From: Granulicella sp. dw_53 | GTDB taxonomy: Bacteria > Acidobacteriota > Terriglobia > Terriglobales > Acidobacteriaceae | Length of the DNA stretch: 64,000 bases | Assembly (NCBI RefSeq): GCF_018449545.1 | Contig: NZ_JAAVUR010000005.1 | Span: 327,793 to 391,792 of the forward strand | Direction: 5' to 3' | Shown: positions 1 through 9,140 of the stretch, one piece after another | How the letters are laid out: every line of letters begins with the position of its first letter | Numbering within the stretch: position 1 is the stretch's first letter | Made by a program: the position numbers and the translations under genes | Notes under the pieces: generated by a model | Databases searched by the model: none | What the model was told of the DNA's origin: nothing | What the model saw: only the letters and a program-made list of their open reading frames with translations

Positions 1-568
1 GATCATCGTCTCCGATCACGGGTTTCTGGCGGTGTCGAAGGTGATGAATCCTATGGTCGCGCTTCGCGAGGCTGGTCTGATCACGACCGATGCCAATGGC
101 AAGGTGACCGCTTGGAAGGTATATCCTCGCAACCACACTGGATCGCTCTTCCTGGAGGCTAAGGACAAGGGCGATGCTCAGAGTATCGCGAAGGCGACTG
201 CGGTGATGCAGGAGCTGGCGAAGGATCCAGAGAATGGGATCGCCAAGCTAGATTCCGTCGAGGATCTGAAGGGTTTGGGCGCAGATCCGGATGCGTTTCT
301 GGCGGCGGAAGCTGCTCCAGGATTTGGTTTCGGCAACGGCATTAGCGGGCCGTTGCGGACGAGCTCTGCGCAGAAGGGCGCTCATGGATACAGCCCTTCG
401 CTGGCGGAGATGCATGCTTCGTTCATCCTGTTCGGAGCGGGAGTTCAGCCTTGCAAATCATTGCCTGGCGTGAGGATTATGGATGTGGGGCCAACTGCTG
501 CAGCGTTGTTAGGTGTGACGATGCCGAATACACAGGGCGTCGCTGTGGACCACGTCGCGGGCCGATAG
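1..568 (+). CDS. Alkaline phosphatase superfamily protein, 3' part
   Basis: The reading frame is open from base 2, so the gene begins before the window. The first visible residues contain SDHGF, a metal-ligand motif of type I phosphodiesterase/nucleotide pyrophosphatase and related alkaline-phosphatase-fold enzymes. About 120 residues later come GAHGYSP and a second His (EMHASF), the usual place of the last metal-binding His. The C-terminal part (MDVGPTAAALLG) is the typical closing helix of this fold, where a 'D(L/V)xPT' segment precedes the end. It is probably a metal-dependent phosphohydrolase acting outside the cytoplasm, but the N-terminus and any signal peptide are not visible. It ends 76 bp before the dehydrogenase gene on the same strand. 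The substrate cannot be told. Confidence 0.8.
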   Translation, partial: IIVSDHGFLAVSKVMNPMVALREAGLITTDANGKVTAWKVYPRNHTGSLFLEAKDKGDAQSIAKATAVMQELAKDPENGIAKLDSVEDLKGLGADPDAFLAAEAAPGFGFGNGISGPLRTSSAQKGAHGYSPSLAEMHASFILFGAGVQPCKSLPGVRIMDVGPTAAALLGVTMPNTQGVAVDHVAGR

Positions 569-644
569 AGCTCTCGAAGGTTCATAATGTTTGGAGATTT
601 TGAGACTATTCTCGGTTCGCCGGAAAAAATGAGGTAACGAAATT

Positions 645-2186
<1,542 letters not shown>

Positions 2187-2196
2187 GTCTCCTTTC

Positions 2197-2246
2197 CCGG
2201 GGGGTGCCCCTTCGCGTCTTTGTGCTTGCGAAGGGGGCGCCCCCGG
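2197..2246 (+). terminator. Hairpin after mmsA
   Basis: An imperfect 19-bp inverted repeat (arms 2197-2215 and 2228-2246, 12-nt loop) starts 10 bp after the mmsA stop. It lacks a run of T, so it may be a weak terminator or a copy of the CCTTCGC...GCGAAGG repeat family also seen at 2756-2781 and 7510-7529. Confidence 0.45.
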
Positions 2247-2526
2247 AAAATTAACCTTCTCACCCACCGCTTTTAACCCACAAAGCCGAAAGGCATCCAA
2301 CCAACTTCTGGGATGTCGTAAAAACTAAACCGAAGTCGCCACCCCTCTGCCGAAACGAGGCTCCTGCGTGCGAACTACTTGCTAGTTAGGATGGGGACCC
2401 CGAATGAAGGCGAAGCCCGAAACGACAGATCTATCTTCCTTGCTTGTTCTCCCCAAACCCCAGCAAAATCACTTGTCAAGTCCCAAAATCGCCATCTCTT
2501 TCAAAACAAAGCAAATAAATCGAAAT

Positions 2527-2716
2527 AAAAGTGGCACTTTAGTTTCAAGCAAATCCGTAAACTAGATTTAGAGATCAAAAAAAGCAGGCTCGGCTCCGCA
2601 GCCGGGGCATAACTCTTTTATTTGTGCCTATTTGGATGTAAGCCTTTTGTTTCAAGAATCTGAAATCAGAGGCCCCCTAAGCGCTTCAAAAAAACCCGCT
2701 TACGCGCGGGCAAGGG
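2527..2716 (+). repeat. Structured intergenic element, copy 1
   Basis: First of three related intergenic elements (others at 53388-53617 and, inverted, 58251-58459). In order: a near-palindromic box AAAAGTGGCACTTTAGTT (2527-2544); a box CGTAAACTAGA 20 bases after TGGCAC; an imperfect GC-rich hairpin (about 2585-2608); a segment TTTGGATGTAAGCC followed by TTTTGTTT (about 2631-2652); and an end box CGCTTACGCGCGGGCAAGG (about 2697-2715). The order and spacing of the boxes are kept in all copies while hairpin sequences differ. It may be a small-RNA gene or a MITE-like repeat; no function is known to me. Confidence 0.7.
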
Positions 2717-2755
2717 GGGCACCCCCTGCTACTCCCGTTCGGGGTTGGGTAGCAC

Positions 2756-2781
2756 CCTTCGCAAGAACAAAGGCGCGAAGG
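2756..2781. repeat. CCTTCGC/GCGAAGG hairpin repeat
   Basis: CCTTCGC (2756-2762) pairs with GCGAAGG (2775-2781); the flank GATGAGGCACCCGGGCG is shared almost exactly with the copy at 7510-7545. Confidence 0.55.
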
Positions 2782-2839
2782 ATGAGGCACCCGGGCGGTT
2801 GTGGGTGGGTTGAGGAAGACGGACGTGCTTCGCACGATA

Positions 2840-2878
2840 CCCCACCCTATTTGCGATGAGGCTGCAAAAAGGGTGGGG
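2840..2878. repeat. 15-bp inverted repeat
   Basis: Arms at 2840-2854 (CCCCACCCTATTTGC) and 2864-2878 (GCAAAAAGGGTGGGG) match at 14 of 15 positions around a 9-nt loop. There is no T tract. It lies about 100 bp upstream of the oxidoreductase start and may be one more short genomic repeat. Confidence 0.5.
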
Positions 2879-2977
2879 CACCCGCTTTTGTGCTACTTCG
2901 GTTTAGAGCGGGTAGTACGATCCCATAGGCGAGTTGCTCTCTCGAATATTAGAAGGCTGCAGTAAGAAAGGAACGAT

Positions 2978-3955
2978 ATGCAGGCCTATGTGGTTGAAGA
3001 GGTCGGCGGCGGTTTTCGGAAGGTCGATCTTTCTCGTCCCGCGCTCAAAGCGAATCAGGTTTTGGTCAGGATTCAAACCAGCGGGGTGAATCCGCTGGAT
3101 GCCAAGATTCGTGCAGGCAAGGCGGCGCATGCGAAGCAGCCGCTTCCAGCGGTGCTTGGTCTAGATATGGCTGGCGTTGTGGAAGAGGTAGCCGCCGGCG
3201 TCACTGCCTTCAGGCCGGGCGACGAGGTCTATGGCATGGTGGGCGGAGTCGGTGGGCTCCAGGGTACTCTTGCAGAGTTCATCGCCGCCGATGCGGACCT
3301 GCTCGCGCATAAGCCCAAGAATCTTTCGATGCGTGAGGCTGCGGCGCTTCCGTTGATTACGATCACCGCCTGGGAAGGGTTGGTGGATCGCGCAAAGGTT
3401 CACGCTGGCCAGGCCGTGCTGATCCATGCGGGGGCGGGTGGCGTTGGGCACATCGCGATCCAGATTGCGCGCGCTTATGGAGCTAAGGTCTTCGCCACTG
3501 TCTCGCCTGGCAAGCGAAGCCTCGTGGAGGACCTCGGCGCTATACCCATCGACTACCGCTCTTCTTCCGTCGAAGAGTATGTTGCCGCCAACACCGAAGG
3601 GAAAGGCTTCGATATCGTCTACGACACCGTAGGCGGCGCTACGCTGGACGCGTCTTTCCTTGCCGCGAAGCGCTATACCGGCCACGTTGTAAGCTGCCTC
3701 GGCTGGGGATCGCATTTGCTCGCTCCGCTCTCTTTTCGAGGAGCGACCTACTCCGGCGTGTTTACCCTGTATTCGCTGATCAGTGGCGAGAGCCGTGCGC
3801 ATCAGGGCAAGATACTTGCCGATGCGGGAGCACTTGCCGAAGCAGGAGGCTTGAAGCCCATGCTAAGCGACCAACGTTTTTCCATTGCGGAGATTGGCGC
3901 GGCCCATGCTCTGGTCGAATCCGGCGTTGCAGGAAAGGTTGTCGTGGAGCTTTGA
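2978..3955 (+). CDS. Zinc-independent quinone oxidoreductase-like MDR protein
   Basis: A 325-residue medium-chain dehydrogenase/reductase of the NADPH:quinone reductase group. The N-terminal GroES-like part contains SGVNPLDAKIRAG and VLGLDMAGVVEEV. The cofactor domain has the glycine motif GAGGVGHIAIQIARAYGA, and DIVYDTVGG is the family's usual second motif. No Cys cluster for structural zinc is visible, in line with the zinc-free branch. It probably reduces quinones or enones with NADPH in the cytoplasm. The ATG has AAAGGAA at proper distance. It stands alone, separated by repeats from mmsA and convergent with the next gene. The exact substrate is unknown. Confidence 0.85.
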   Translation: MQAYVVEEVGGGFRKVDLSRPALKANQVLVRIQTSGVNPLDAKIRAGKAAHAKQPLPAVLGLDMAGVVEEVAAGVTAFRPGDEVYGMVGGVGGLQGTLAEFIAADADLLAHKPKNLSMREAAALPLITITAWEGLVDRAKVHAGQAVLIHAGAGGVGHIAIQIARAYGAKVFATVSPGKRSLVEDLGAIPIDYRSSSVEEYVAANTEGKGFDIVYDTVGGATLDASFLAAKRYTGHVVSCLGWGSHLLAPLSFRGATYSGVFTLYSLISGESRAHQGKILADAGALAEAGGLKPMLSDQRFSIAEIGAAHALVESGVAGKVVVEL

Positions 3956-4025
3956 ACCAGCGGGGAATGGATTCAGGAATGCGAATCCTGCGCTTATTCC
4001 CCTAGAGTTTCTGCGCAGATTGCGA

Positions 4026-5594
4026 CTACCCATGCCTCTCTATTTGCGGCTTGACGTCGATAGCGTGGGAGTTGTTAAGCGCAATAAGATACTTAAGCAC
4101 ATCGCGGCCGATGCCGTGCCACATCATGTAAGGTATGTCTCTTTGCATCTGGCGAAATTCGAGAATCGTTCCACGATGCCTTTCATTGTTTGGTCTTGTG
4201 CGGCCCACTGGATCGAATCGAAAACCTAAGAGCCCTAGCGCCCGCAATCGATGGGAACCATCCACAGCAAGTAAATTGGGATTTCCGGCTTTGGTTAGAC
4301 GATCCGTTCCGGTCGCCATGTCTTTGAGCCAATTGTGGCGTGTCAACGAAATTTCCGCGCCTGGACGAGGACCAGAGGGACCATCTGTAATTCTTTGGTT
4401 GATCAGCCGCTGGCCTCCTGTATTTGGCATATTCGCAGCGTTCAGACAATAGTCGACCCATTTTTCCGGAGAACTTTCGAAAAATTGACGTTCCGCGATG
4501 GGGAGCTGTTTGAACATACTGGCAAAGTCGGTTCGGGCCATCGTGTATGCGACGTCCTTAACATATGCGCGAGCTCCCCCTCCTGAACCTTGAATGAGGT
4601 ACTGACAGACGAGGGCAACGAGCCCACGAAGCTTGTTGCTGGGGGCATTCCCAGACACCGGAGGGAGAGCGGCCGCAATGTCTCTCAGTTGGGCGGTCTG
4701 GAGGGCAAAGTAATTCGATTCGGTGCCATACCGCTCGAAGAGTCCGACGTTGGATTGTTGGCGCAGGCGAGACATCTCCGCAAATAGATCAGGAACGCGT
4801 CCGAGGCGCACGCCTACCGTGAGTTGAGGCTGCGCCATAATGTCTTCGCCGTCGGGCTTGATTACGATGGAACTGTCGATGCCGCTCATGAAGAGTTGAG
4901 GATGGGTTTTGGGCGTCAGTTGGGGAAGATTGCGATAGAGGCAGAGCTTCGAGATAAATGTGTAGAGCGATCGAAAGACCCGGTCTAATTCCCGCAAGCC
5001 ATCGTCGGATTCTTCGATCGGTGGTTCTATTACGAACTCGATCTCATCCCCATCCGTCTCCATACTCCAACCATTGGCAGAGTTTCTTCCTCCGTACAGC
5101 ACCGTTTCTTTGGGTAGGACCGTGTCCCTATTTTCAGGGAGCTTGAAGCGATGAAGAACGAGTGATTTTCGGTAGACCTTCCATCCGGTTTGAAATTCAA
5201 ATCCAATAGCAGGCTGGAAGACAAGTGGCTCGGGGAAAAAAGAGGGTAGCTTGCGAGTGATGGTAGAGGGCCGCGTCATCGCTGTAGTGGAAGGACTGAA
5301 TGAGTTCGCCTCCGATTCGAGCTGGTCGTCCGTGATGATGCCTGCGAGACCGTTCAGCTTCCCTGACCACTGCTGCAAGCTGTGCATCAGTTCGTGGAAG
5401 ATCAGACGCCTTCCGGCGTGCGTGCCCGGATTGTAGGATCCGTGTGCGAAGAGTAGATGAGAGCCGCAGGCGAGCGCCGGGACGCCTAGCGAGGTGGGAA
5501 GAGAGCACTCCTGAATCTGAACTTCTGAAAAATCTATACGTGTCGACTTCCACAGTTGGACCAACAGATCTTCCGGAAGAGCTTTGAAAGACAA
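4026..5594 (-). CDS. Orphan eCIS-core (DUF4157) metallopeptidase-like protein
   Basis: About 522 residues. The N-terminal ~90 match the DUF4157 'eCIS core' pattern: LPEDLLVQLWKS, then IDFSEVQI, AHGSYNPGT and FHELMHSLQQW (HExxH), with a possible third ligand in QLESEANSF. Such domains occur in cargo of extracellular contractile injection systems and in other toxin-like proteins. The remaining ~400 residues are not recognised; a stretch with EIEFVIEPP and PQLTVGVRLG loosely recalls amidoligase-like proteins, which I cannot confirm. TTG at 5594 was chosen because GAGG lies 7 nt upstream; TTG at 5627 is possible and no in-frame ATG exists in this region. Codons are clearly AT-richer than in neighbours, suggesting transfer. 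No injection-system or immunity gene is nearby. Confidence 0.7.
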   Translation of the reverse strand: MSFKALPEDLLVQLWKSTRIDFSEVQIQECSLPTSLGVPALACGSHLLFAHGSYNPGTHAGRRLIFHELMHSLQQWSGKLNGLAGIITDDQLESEANSFSPSTTAMTRPSTITRKLPSFFPEPLVFQPAIGFEFQTGWKVYRKSLVLHRFKLPENRDTVLPKETVLYGGRNSANGWSMETDGDEIEFVIEPPIEESDDGLRELDRVFRSLYTFISKLCLYRNLPQLTPKTHPQLFMSGIDSSIVIKPDGEDIMAQPQLTVGVRLGRVPDLFAEMSRLRQQSNVGLFERYGTESNYFALQTAQLRDIAAALPPVSGNAPSNKLRGLVALVCQYLIQGSGGGARAYVKDVAYTMARTDFASMFKQLPIAERQFFESSPEKWVDYCLNAANMPNTGGQRLINQRITDGPSGPRPGAEISLTRHNWLKDMATGTDRLTKAGNPNLLAVDGSHRLRALGLLGFRFDPVGRTRPNNERHRGTILEFRQMQRDIPYMMWHGIGRDVLKYLIALNNSHAIDVKPQIERHG

Positions 5595-5782
5595 TTCATC
5601 ACCTCGTTCAAATGCGGGCGGAAGCAACGAGCTATGCCATTTATCTCTCGGCCACTACTTCGCCCAGCGCGAGAGACTCCTGACACAAAAGAGTAACCCG
5701 TAGGCTTGCGGATTATTCCCGGCGCACATGAGGAATCTTCTGGGCTGTTTGCGCGCTGAAGTTCAGTGGTGATGGGATGTGG

Positions 5783-7438
5783 TTAGAGGTCGTCGATGTG
5801 GAGGGTGATGTCGGCGTGTTTCCAGGCTGCGTCGAACTGGGTTTTGACCAGAGCGGCGTCGGCGTCGCGTCTTTGCATGAGGAGGCTTTGCCAGAGACCG
5901 AAGAGGGAGCGGCCGTTGCCGGGGTTCTGCTGGAGGTCGTGGCGGAAGGTGGCCTCGGCTTCTTTGGGCTGGCCGTTGCGTAGCTGTGCTCCGCCGAGGG
6001 ATTCGCGGACGGGGTAGTACCAGTCGGCAGGCTCGTTGTAGGAGAAGGTGTCGAGGGTGGCGACGGCTTTCTGCCATAGGGCGAGGGCTTGGGCTTTATC
6101 GCCTTTGGCCTCTGCGATTCGGGCGTCGAGGACGTTCAAGGTGAGTTCGAAGGTGGTCTTGGCGGGGTTGTTGAAGTCGGTGGCGAGGGCGGGAGGGATG
6201 TTCTGGGCGAAGTCGGCGAGGGCTTTGCGTTCGGCGGATGCCTGTTCGAACTTATGGGTGGCCGCGTAGGCGGAGCCGCGTGCGTAGTGGACCATCGCGG
6301 TGACGATGGGGAGATCTTTGGAGGGCGCGGGGGCGTTTAGGATGGTCTGCCACTGCTTGAAGCGGACGAGGACCCAAGGCTGGGTGGGAAGGTACCACTC
6401 CATCTGCTTGATGGTTGAGACCTGCGGGGCGACGTGGTCGAAGAGCTGGTTTGCGGCCTTCTGGGCGCAGGCGAAGTTGCCCTCCATGCTGCAGGCGGAG
6501 GCGAGGAAGTGCATGTTGTGGGTGTAGTACATGCCGTCGTACATGCTGGGGAGGCCTTCGATGTTCTGGCTGCGGAAGTAGGCACGGTCGGCGTCGACGG
6601 CGCGCTCGTTGGCGATGGCGGAGTTGTTGAAGTCGCCTACGCGCTGGTAGATGTGGGCGGGCATGTGGACGAGGTGTCCGGCGGTGGGGGCGAGGGTCTC
6701 AAGCCGTTTGGCGCTGGGCAGGGCGAGGGATGGGTCGGAGGATGCCTCGACGGCGTGGATGAGGAAGTGGTTGGCGCCGACGTGGTTGGGGTCGCGGAGC
6801 AGGACGGATTGCAGGGCGTCGACGATCTGGGTGGTGCCTTCGACGGGCTTGCCTTCGGCGGTCCAGAGGCGCCAGGGGTGGAGGTCCATGAGGCTTTCGG
6901 CGTAGAGGGTGGTGGCGTCGAGGTCGTCGGGGTGTTTGGCGACGAGGGCGGCCATGGCCTTGCTGTAGCGCTCTCCCTGGACGTGGAGATCGTGGTTGGA
7001 GTCTTGCGCGTAGCGGTCGGCGAGGGCTTCGATGTAATCGACTTCGATGGCGGGGCCGGTAGTGGCGAGTTGTTTGGCCTTGGTGATGGCGGTGACGGCT
7101 TGTTGCTCGCGGGTGTGGCCGATGTCGATGTCGTTGTAGTTGGGGCCGACGGCCAGGGCTACTCCCCAGAGGGGCATAGCAGCTTTCGGGTCGAGCAGGC
7201 TGGCTTTTTCGAAGGAGCGGCGCGCCTCGTCGTGATTGAAGGCGAAGAGGTAGTCCATGCCTTGATCGAAGAACTTCTGGGCTTCGGGGTTGCTGGTGCG
7301 GATGGTGTGGTGGGAGTTGCCGAGGCCGGAGACGAGAGGGACCGGGCGCTTGTCAGGGTCGCCGGGCATGGGCATGGTCATCTGGGCGAGGGCGAGTTGA
7401 GTGGTGAGGAGGAGAAGGGGGATGGTCGCTTGTCTCAT
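5783..7438 (-). CDS. Secreted TPR-repeat protein
   Basis: A 551-residue protein with a cleavable signal peptide (MRQATIPLLLLTTQLALAQ). The mature part is mostly helical with tetratricopeptide-like units: AQKFFDQGMDYLFAFNHDEA followed by a Pro-terminated second helix, and near the C-terminus units around KAQALALWQKAVATL and PKEAEATFRHDLQQNPGNG. I recall similar proteins ('tetratricopeptide repeat protein', about 550 residues, with an early SHHTI segment) as common in Acidobacteriota. The role is probably periplasmic protein-protein contact. No enzymatic motif is seen. GGAGAA lies 4 nt before the ATG. It is monocistronic, with 150 bp to the convergently oriented end of the window's left part and 266 bp to the aminotransferase gene. 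Confidence 0.75.
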   Translation of the reverse strand: MRQATIPLLLLTTQLALAQMTMPMPGDPDKRPVPLVSGLGNSHHTIRTSNPEAQKFFDQGMDYLFAFNHDEARRSFEKASLLDPKAAMPLWGVALAVGPNYNDIDIGHTREQQAVTAITKAKQLATTGPAIEVDYIEALADRYAQDSNHDLHVQGERYSKAMAALVAKHPDDLDATTLYAESLMDLHPWRLWTAEGKPVEGTTQIVDALQSVLLRDPNHVGANHFLIHAVEASSDPSLALPSAKRLETLAPTAGHLVHMPAHIYQRVGDFNNSAIANERAVDADRAYFRSQNIEGLPSMYDGMYYTHNMHFLASACSMEGNFACAQKAANQLFDHVAPQVSTIKQMEWYLPTQPWVLVRFKQWQTILNAPAPSKDLPIVTAMVHYARGSAYAATHKFEQASAERKALADFAQNIPPALATDFNNPAKTTFELTLNVLDARIAEAKGDKAQALALWQKAVATLDTFSYNEPADWYYPVRESLGGAQLRNGQPKEAEATFRHDLQQNPGNGRSLFGLWQSLLMQRRDADAALVKTQFDAAWKHADITLHIDDL

Positions 7439-7509
7439 GGGTTCTCCGGGGATACTGGTCGCGAGACTACCTTTGGCCTTGGTTATTAGCTTATAAGATC
7501 AGTCCCCAC

Positions 7510-7545
7510 CCTTCGCAAAGGCGCGAAGGATGAAGCACCCGGGCG
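7510..7545. repeat. CCTTCGC/GCGAAGG hairpin repeat
   Basis: CCTTCGC (7510-7516) and GCGAAGG (7523-7529) form a hairpin followed by ATGAAGCACCCGGGCG, nearly identical to 2775-2797. It lies between the TPR gene and the aminotransferase gene. Confidence 0.55.
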
Positions 7546-7597
7546 TTTGTGCTTGGTTTCAGATGGCAACGGCTAGAACAAGCAACAGCAAGTGCAA

Positions 7598-7662
7598 CCG
7601 CGGGTCCTTCGACTGCGTCTCTCGGGATGAGGCTGTGAGAGACTTCGCTCAGGATGACATTC
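7598..7662. repeat. Imperfect inverted repeat
   Basis: GTCTCTC (about 7616-7622) and GAGAGAC (about 7636-7642) pair inside longer, weaker arms (GGTCCTTCGACT and TTCGCTCAGGATGAC). From memory, sequences of this type are very frequent between genes in Acidobacteriota and other bacteria; I cannot verify this here. No gene is seen in the 7439-7704 gap. Confidence 0.4.
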
Positions 7663-7704
7663 TTTATTCTTACTCAGCTTCGAATCATGCTTGTGTTCCG
7701 AGAG

Positions 7705-9066
7705 CTAGGCTATGGCTAGTTCAGGTTGAAGCAGGGCGTCTGCCATTAGCAGGGCTTCGTCCAGGGCTTCTACGGCTTCGTCGATTTGGGATTTTTCTAT
7801 GATGAGCGGGGGAGCGAGGACGAAGTGGCTCATCCAGGCTTGCATGGCTACGCCTTTGGTGAGCATCTTTGCGGCGATCTGATCGACGAGCATGGGCTTG
7901 CCGTCGAGTTTGTCCTGCCAGGTGTTGAAGGGGGTCTTCTTCTGCTGGTCCTGGACGAGTTCAACCGCCCAGAAGAGGCCGATGCCGCGAACCTCGCCGA
8001 TGGAGGGGTGTTTAGGCTTCAGGGCGTGGAGCTTTTCGCCGAGGTAGGCACCCATCTCGTTGGCGCGGTCGATGAGCCCGAGGCGCTGCATCTCGTGGAT
8101 GGTGGCTACGGCGGGGGCGAGGGTCATGGGGTGGGCTTCGTAGGTGTGGCCGTGGGCGAAGTAGTTGTCTTCGAAGAATGCGGCGATCTTCTCGGTGGTC
8201 GCGCAGAGGCCGAGGGGCATGTAGGCGGAGGTGATGCCCTTGGCGGTGGTGAGGATGTCGGGCTTTACGCCCCAGTGGTTGACGGCGAACCATTGGCCGG
8301 TGCGGCCCCAACCGCTCATGACCTCGTCGGCGATGAGCAGGACGCCATGGTCGTCGCAGATGCGGCGCAGCTTGGGGAAGTACTCGGGTGGCGGGATGAG
8401 GACGCCGTTGGTGCCGACGACGGGTTCGACGAGGACGGCGGCCACGTCGCTCTCATTGGCGATCATGTGCTCGAGGTAGTCGGCGCAGGCTATGCCGCAG
8501 CCGGGGTAGGTGTGGCGGATGGGGCATTTGTAGCAGTTGACCTCGGGAGAGAAGACGAGGCCTTGTCCCTTGCCGCCGGGTTCCATGGGCCAGCGGCGCG
8601 GGTCTCCGGTGGCGGCGATGGAGGTGCCGGTAGAGCCGTGATAGGAGCGGTAACGGGTGATGATCTTGGTCTTGCCGGTGTACATGCGGGCGATCTTGAA
8701 GGCGGCCTCGTTGGCGTCGGTGCCGGAGGTGGTGAAGAAGAACTTGGTGAGGCCTTCGGGCAGGACCTCGAGCAGCAGCTTGCTGAGCTCGGCGCGGGCG
8801 GCGGTGGCGTAGGAGGGGGCGGCGTAGGCCAAGGTGGCGGCCTGGTCCTGGATGGACATGATGACCGCGGCGTTGTTGTGGCCGAGGTTCATGCACATTA
8901 GTTGGGAGGAGAAGTCGAGGAAGCGCTTGCCGTTGCCGTCGGTGAAGTAGCAGCCGTCCGCGCTGGCGAGGTGGGAGGGATTCCAGCTCTTCTGCTTCCG
9001 CCAGGTTCCGTAGTTGTGCTTCTTGGTGAGGGCGATGATTTCTGACGATGTGAATGGAGTGGACAT
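7705..9066 (-). CDS. Class III (omega-amino acid) aminotransferase
   Basis: A 453-residue PLP enzyme of fold type I, class III. Visible motifs: FFTTSGTDANEAAFKIAR (phosphate-binding region), YRSYHGSTGTSIAATGDPRR, the Asp that contacts the pyridine N in LIADEVMSGWGRTGQWF, and the PLP Lys in DILTTAKGITSAYMPLG. Family members move an omega- or beta-amino group to pyruvate or 2-oxoglutarate and give a semialdehyde. An insertion CYKCPIRHTYPGCGIAC (8485-8535) carries four Cys. AGGAG precedes the ATG. It lies directly downstream of, and on the same strand as, the GntR regulator gene, facing the transport and peptidase genes, so a role in the same amine pathway is likely. The precise amino donor is not known. 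Confidence 0.85.
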   Translation of the reverse strand: MSTPFTSSEIIALTKKHNYGTWRKQKSWNPSHLASADGCYFTDGNGKRFLDFSSQLMCMNLGHNNAAVIMSIQDQAATLAYAAPSYATAARAELSKLLLEVLPEGLTKFFFTTSGTDANEAAFKIARMYTGKTKIITRYRSYHGSTGTSIAATGDPRRWPMEPGGKGQGLVFSPEVNCYKCPIRHTYPGCGIACADYLEHMIANESDVAAVLVEPVVGTNGVLIPPPEYFPKLRRICDDHGVLLIADEVMSGWGRTGQWFAVNHWGVKPDILTTAKGITSAYMPLGLCATTEKIAAFFEDNYFAHGHTYEAHPMTLAPAVATIHEMQRLGLIDRANEMGAYLGEKLHALKPKHPSIGEVRGIGLFWAVELVQDQQKKTPFNTWQDKLDGKPMLVDQIAAKMLTKGVAMQAWMSHFVLAPPLIIEKSQIDEAVEALDEALLMADALLQPELAIA

Positions 9067-9140
9067 GGCTCTCCTCTAAACTGCGGTGCAGTACCGGGTG
9101 TGCCGAATTTCTACGACTCGAAGGTGTGAGGCGAAGCTTT

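Larger units (their letters stand above)
2247..2977. other. Gene-free region with structured repeats
   Basis: About 730 bp between mmsA and the next gene with no convincing coding region; short open frames here have no recognisable protein character. It holds one copy of the ~200-nt structured element (2527-2716), one CCTTCGC/GCGAAGG hairpin (2756-2781) and a 15-bp hairpin (2840-2878). The bases just before 2978 carry the ribosome binding site (AAAGGAA) of the oxidoreductase gene. Confidence 0.6.

Noticed and set aside
2527..2545. Sigma-54 promoter reading of GTGGCAC in the structured elements
   Set aside because: TGGCAC fits the -24 half but no TTGC-type -12 half occurs at the required spacing in any of the three copies.
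6434..7489. 351-residue plus-strand frame opposite the TPR gene
   Set aside because: Extremely Gly/Val/Glu-rich translation caused by the high GC of the opposite gene; no motifs, while the minus strand has a signal peptide and TPR units.
7530..7802. 90-residue plus-strand frame between TPR and aminotransferase genes
   Set aside because: Its sequence is made by repeat elements and the end of the aminotransferase gene; no coding character.
7786..8901. 371-residue plus-strand frame opposite the aminotransferase
   Set aside because: Gly/Asp/Val-rich shadow; the minus strand has all PLP-enzyme motifs.
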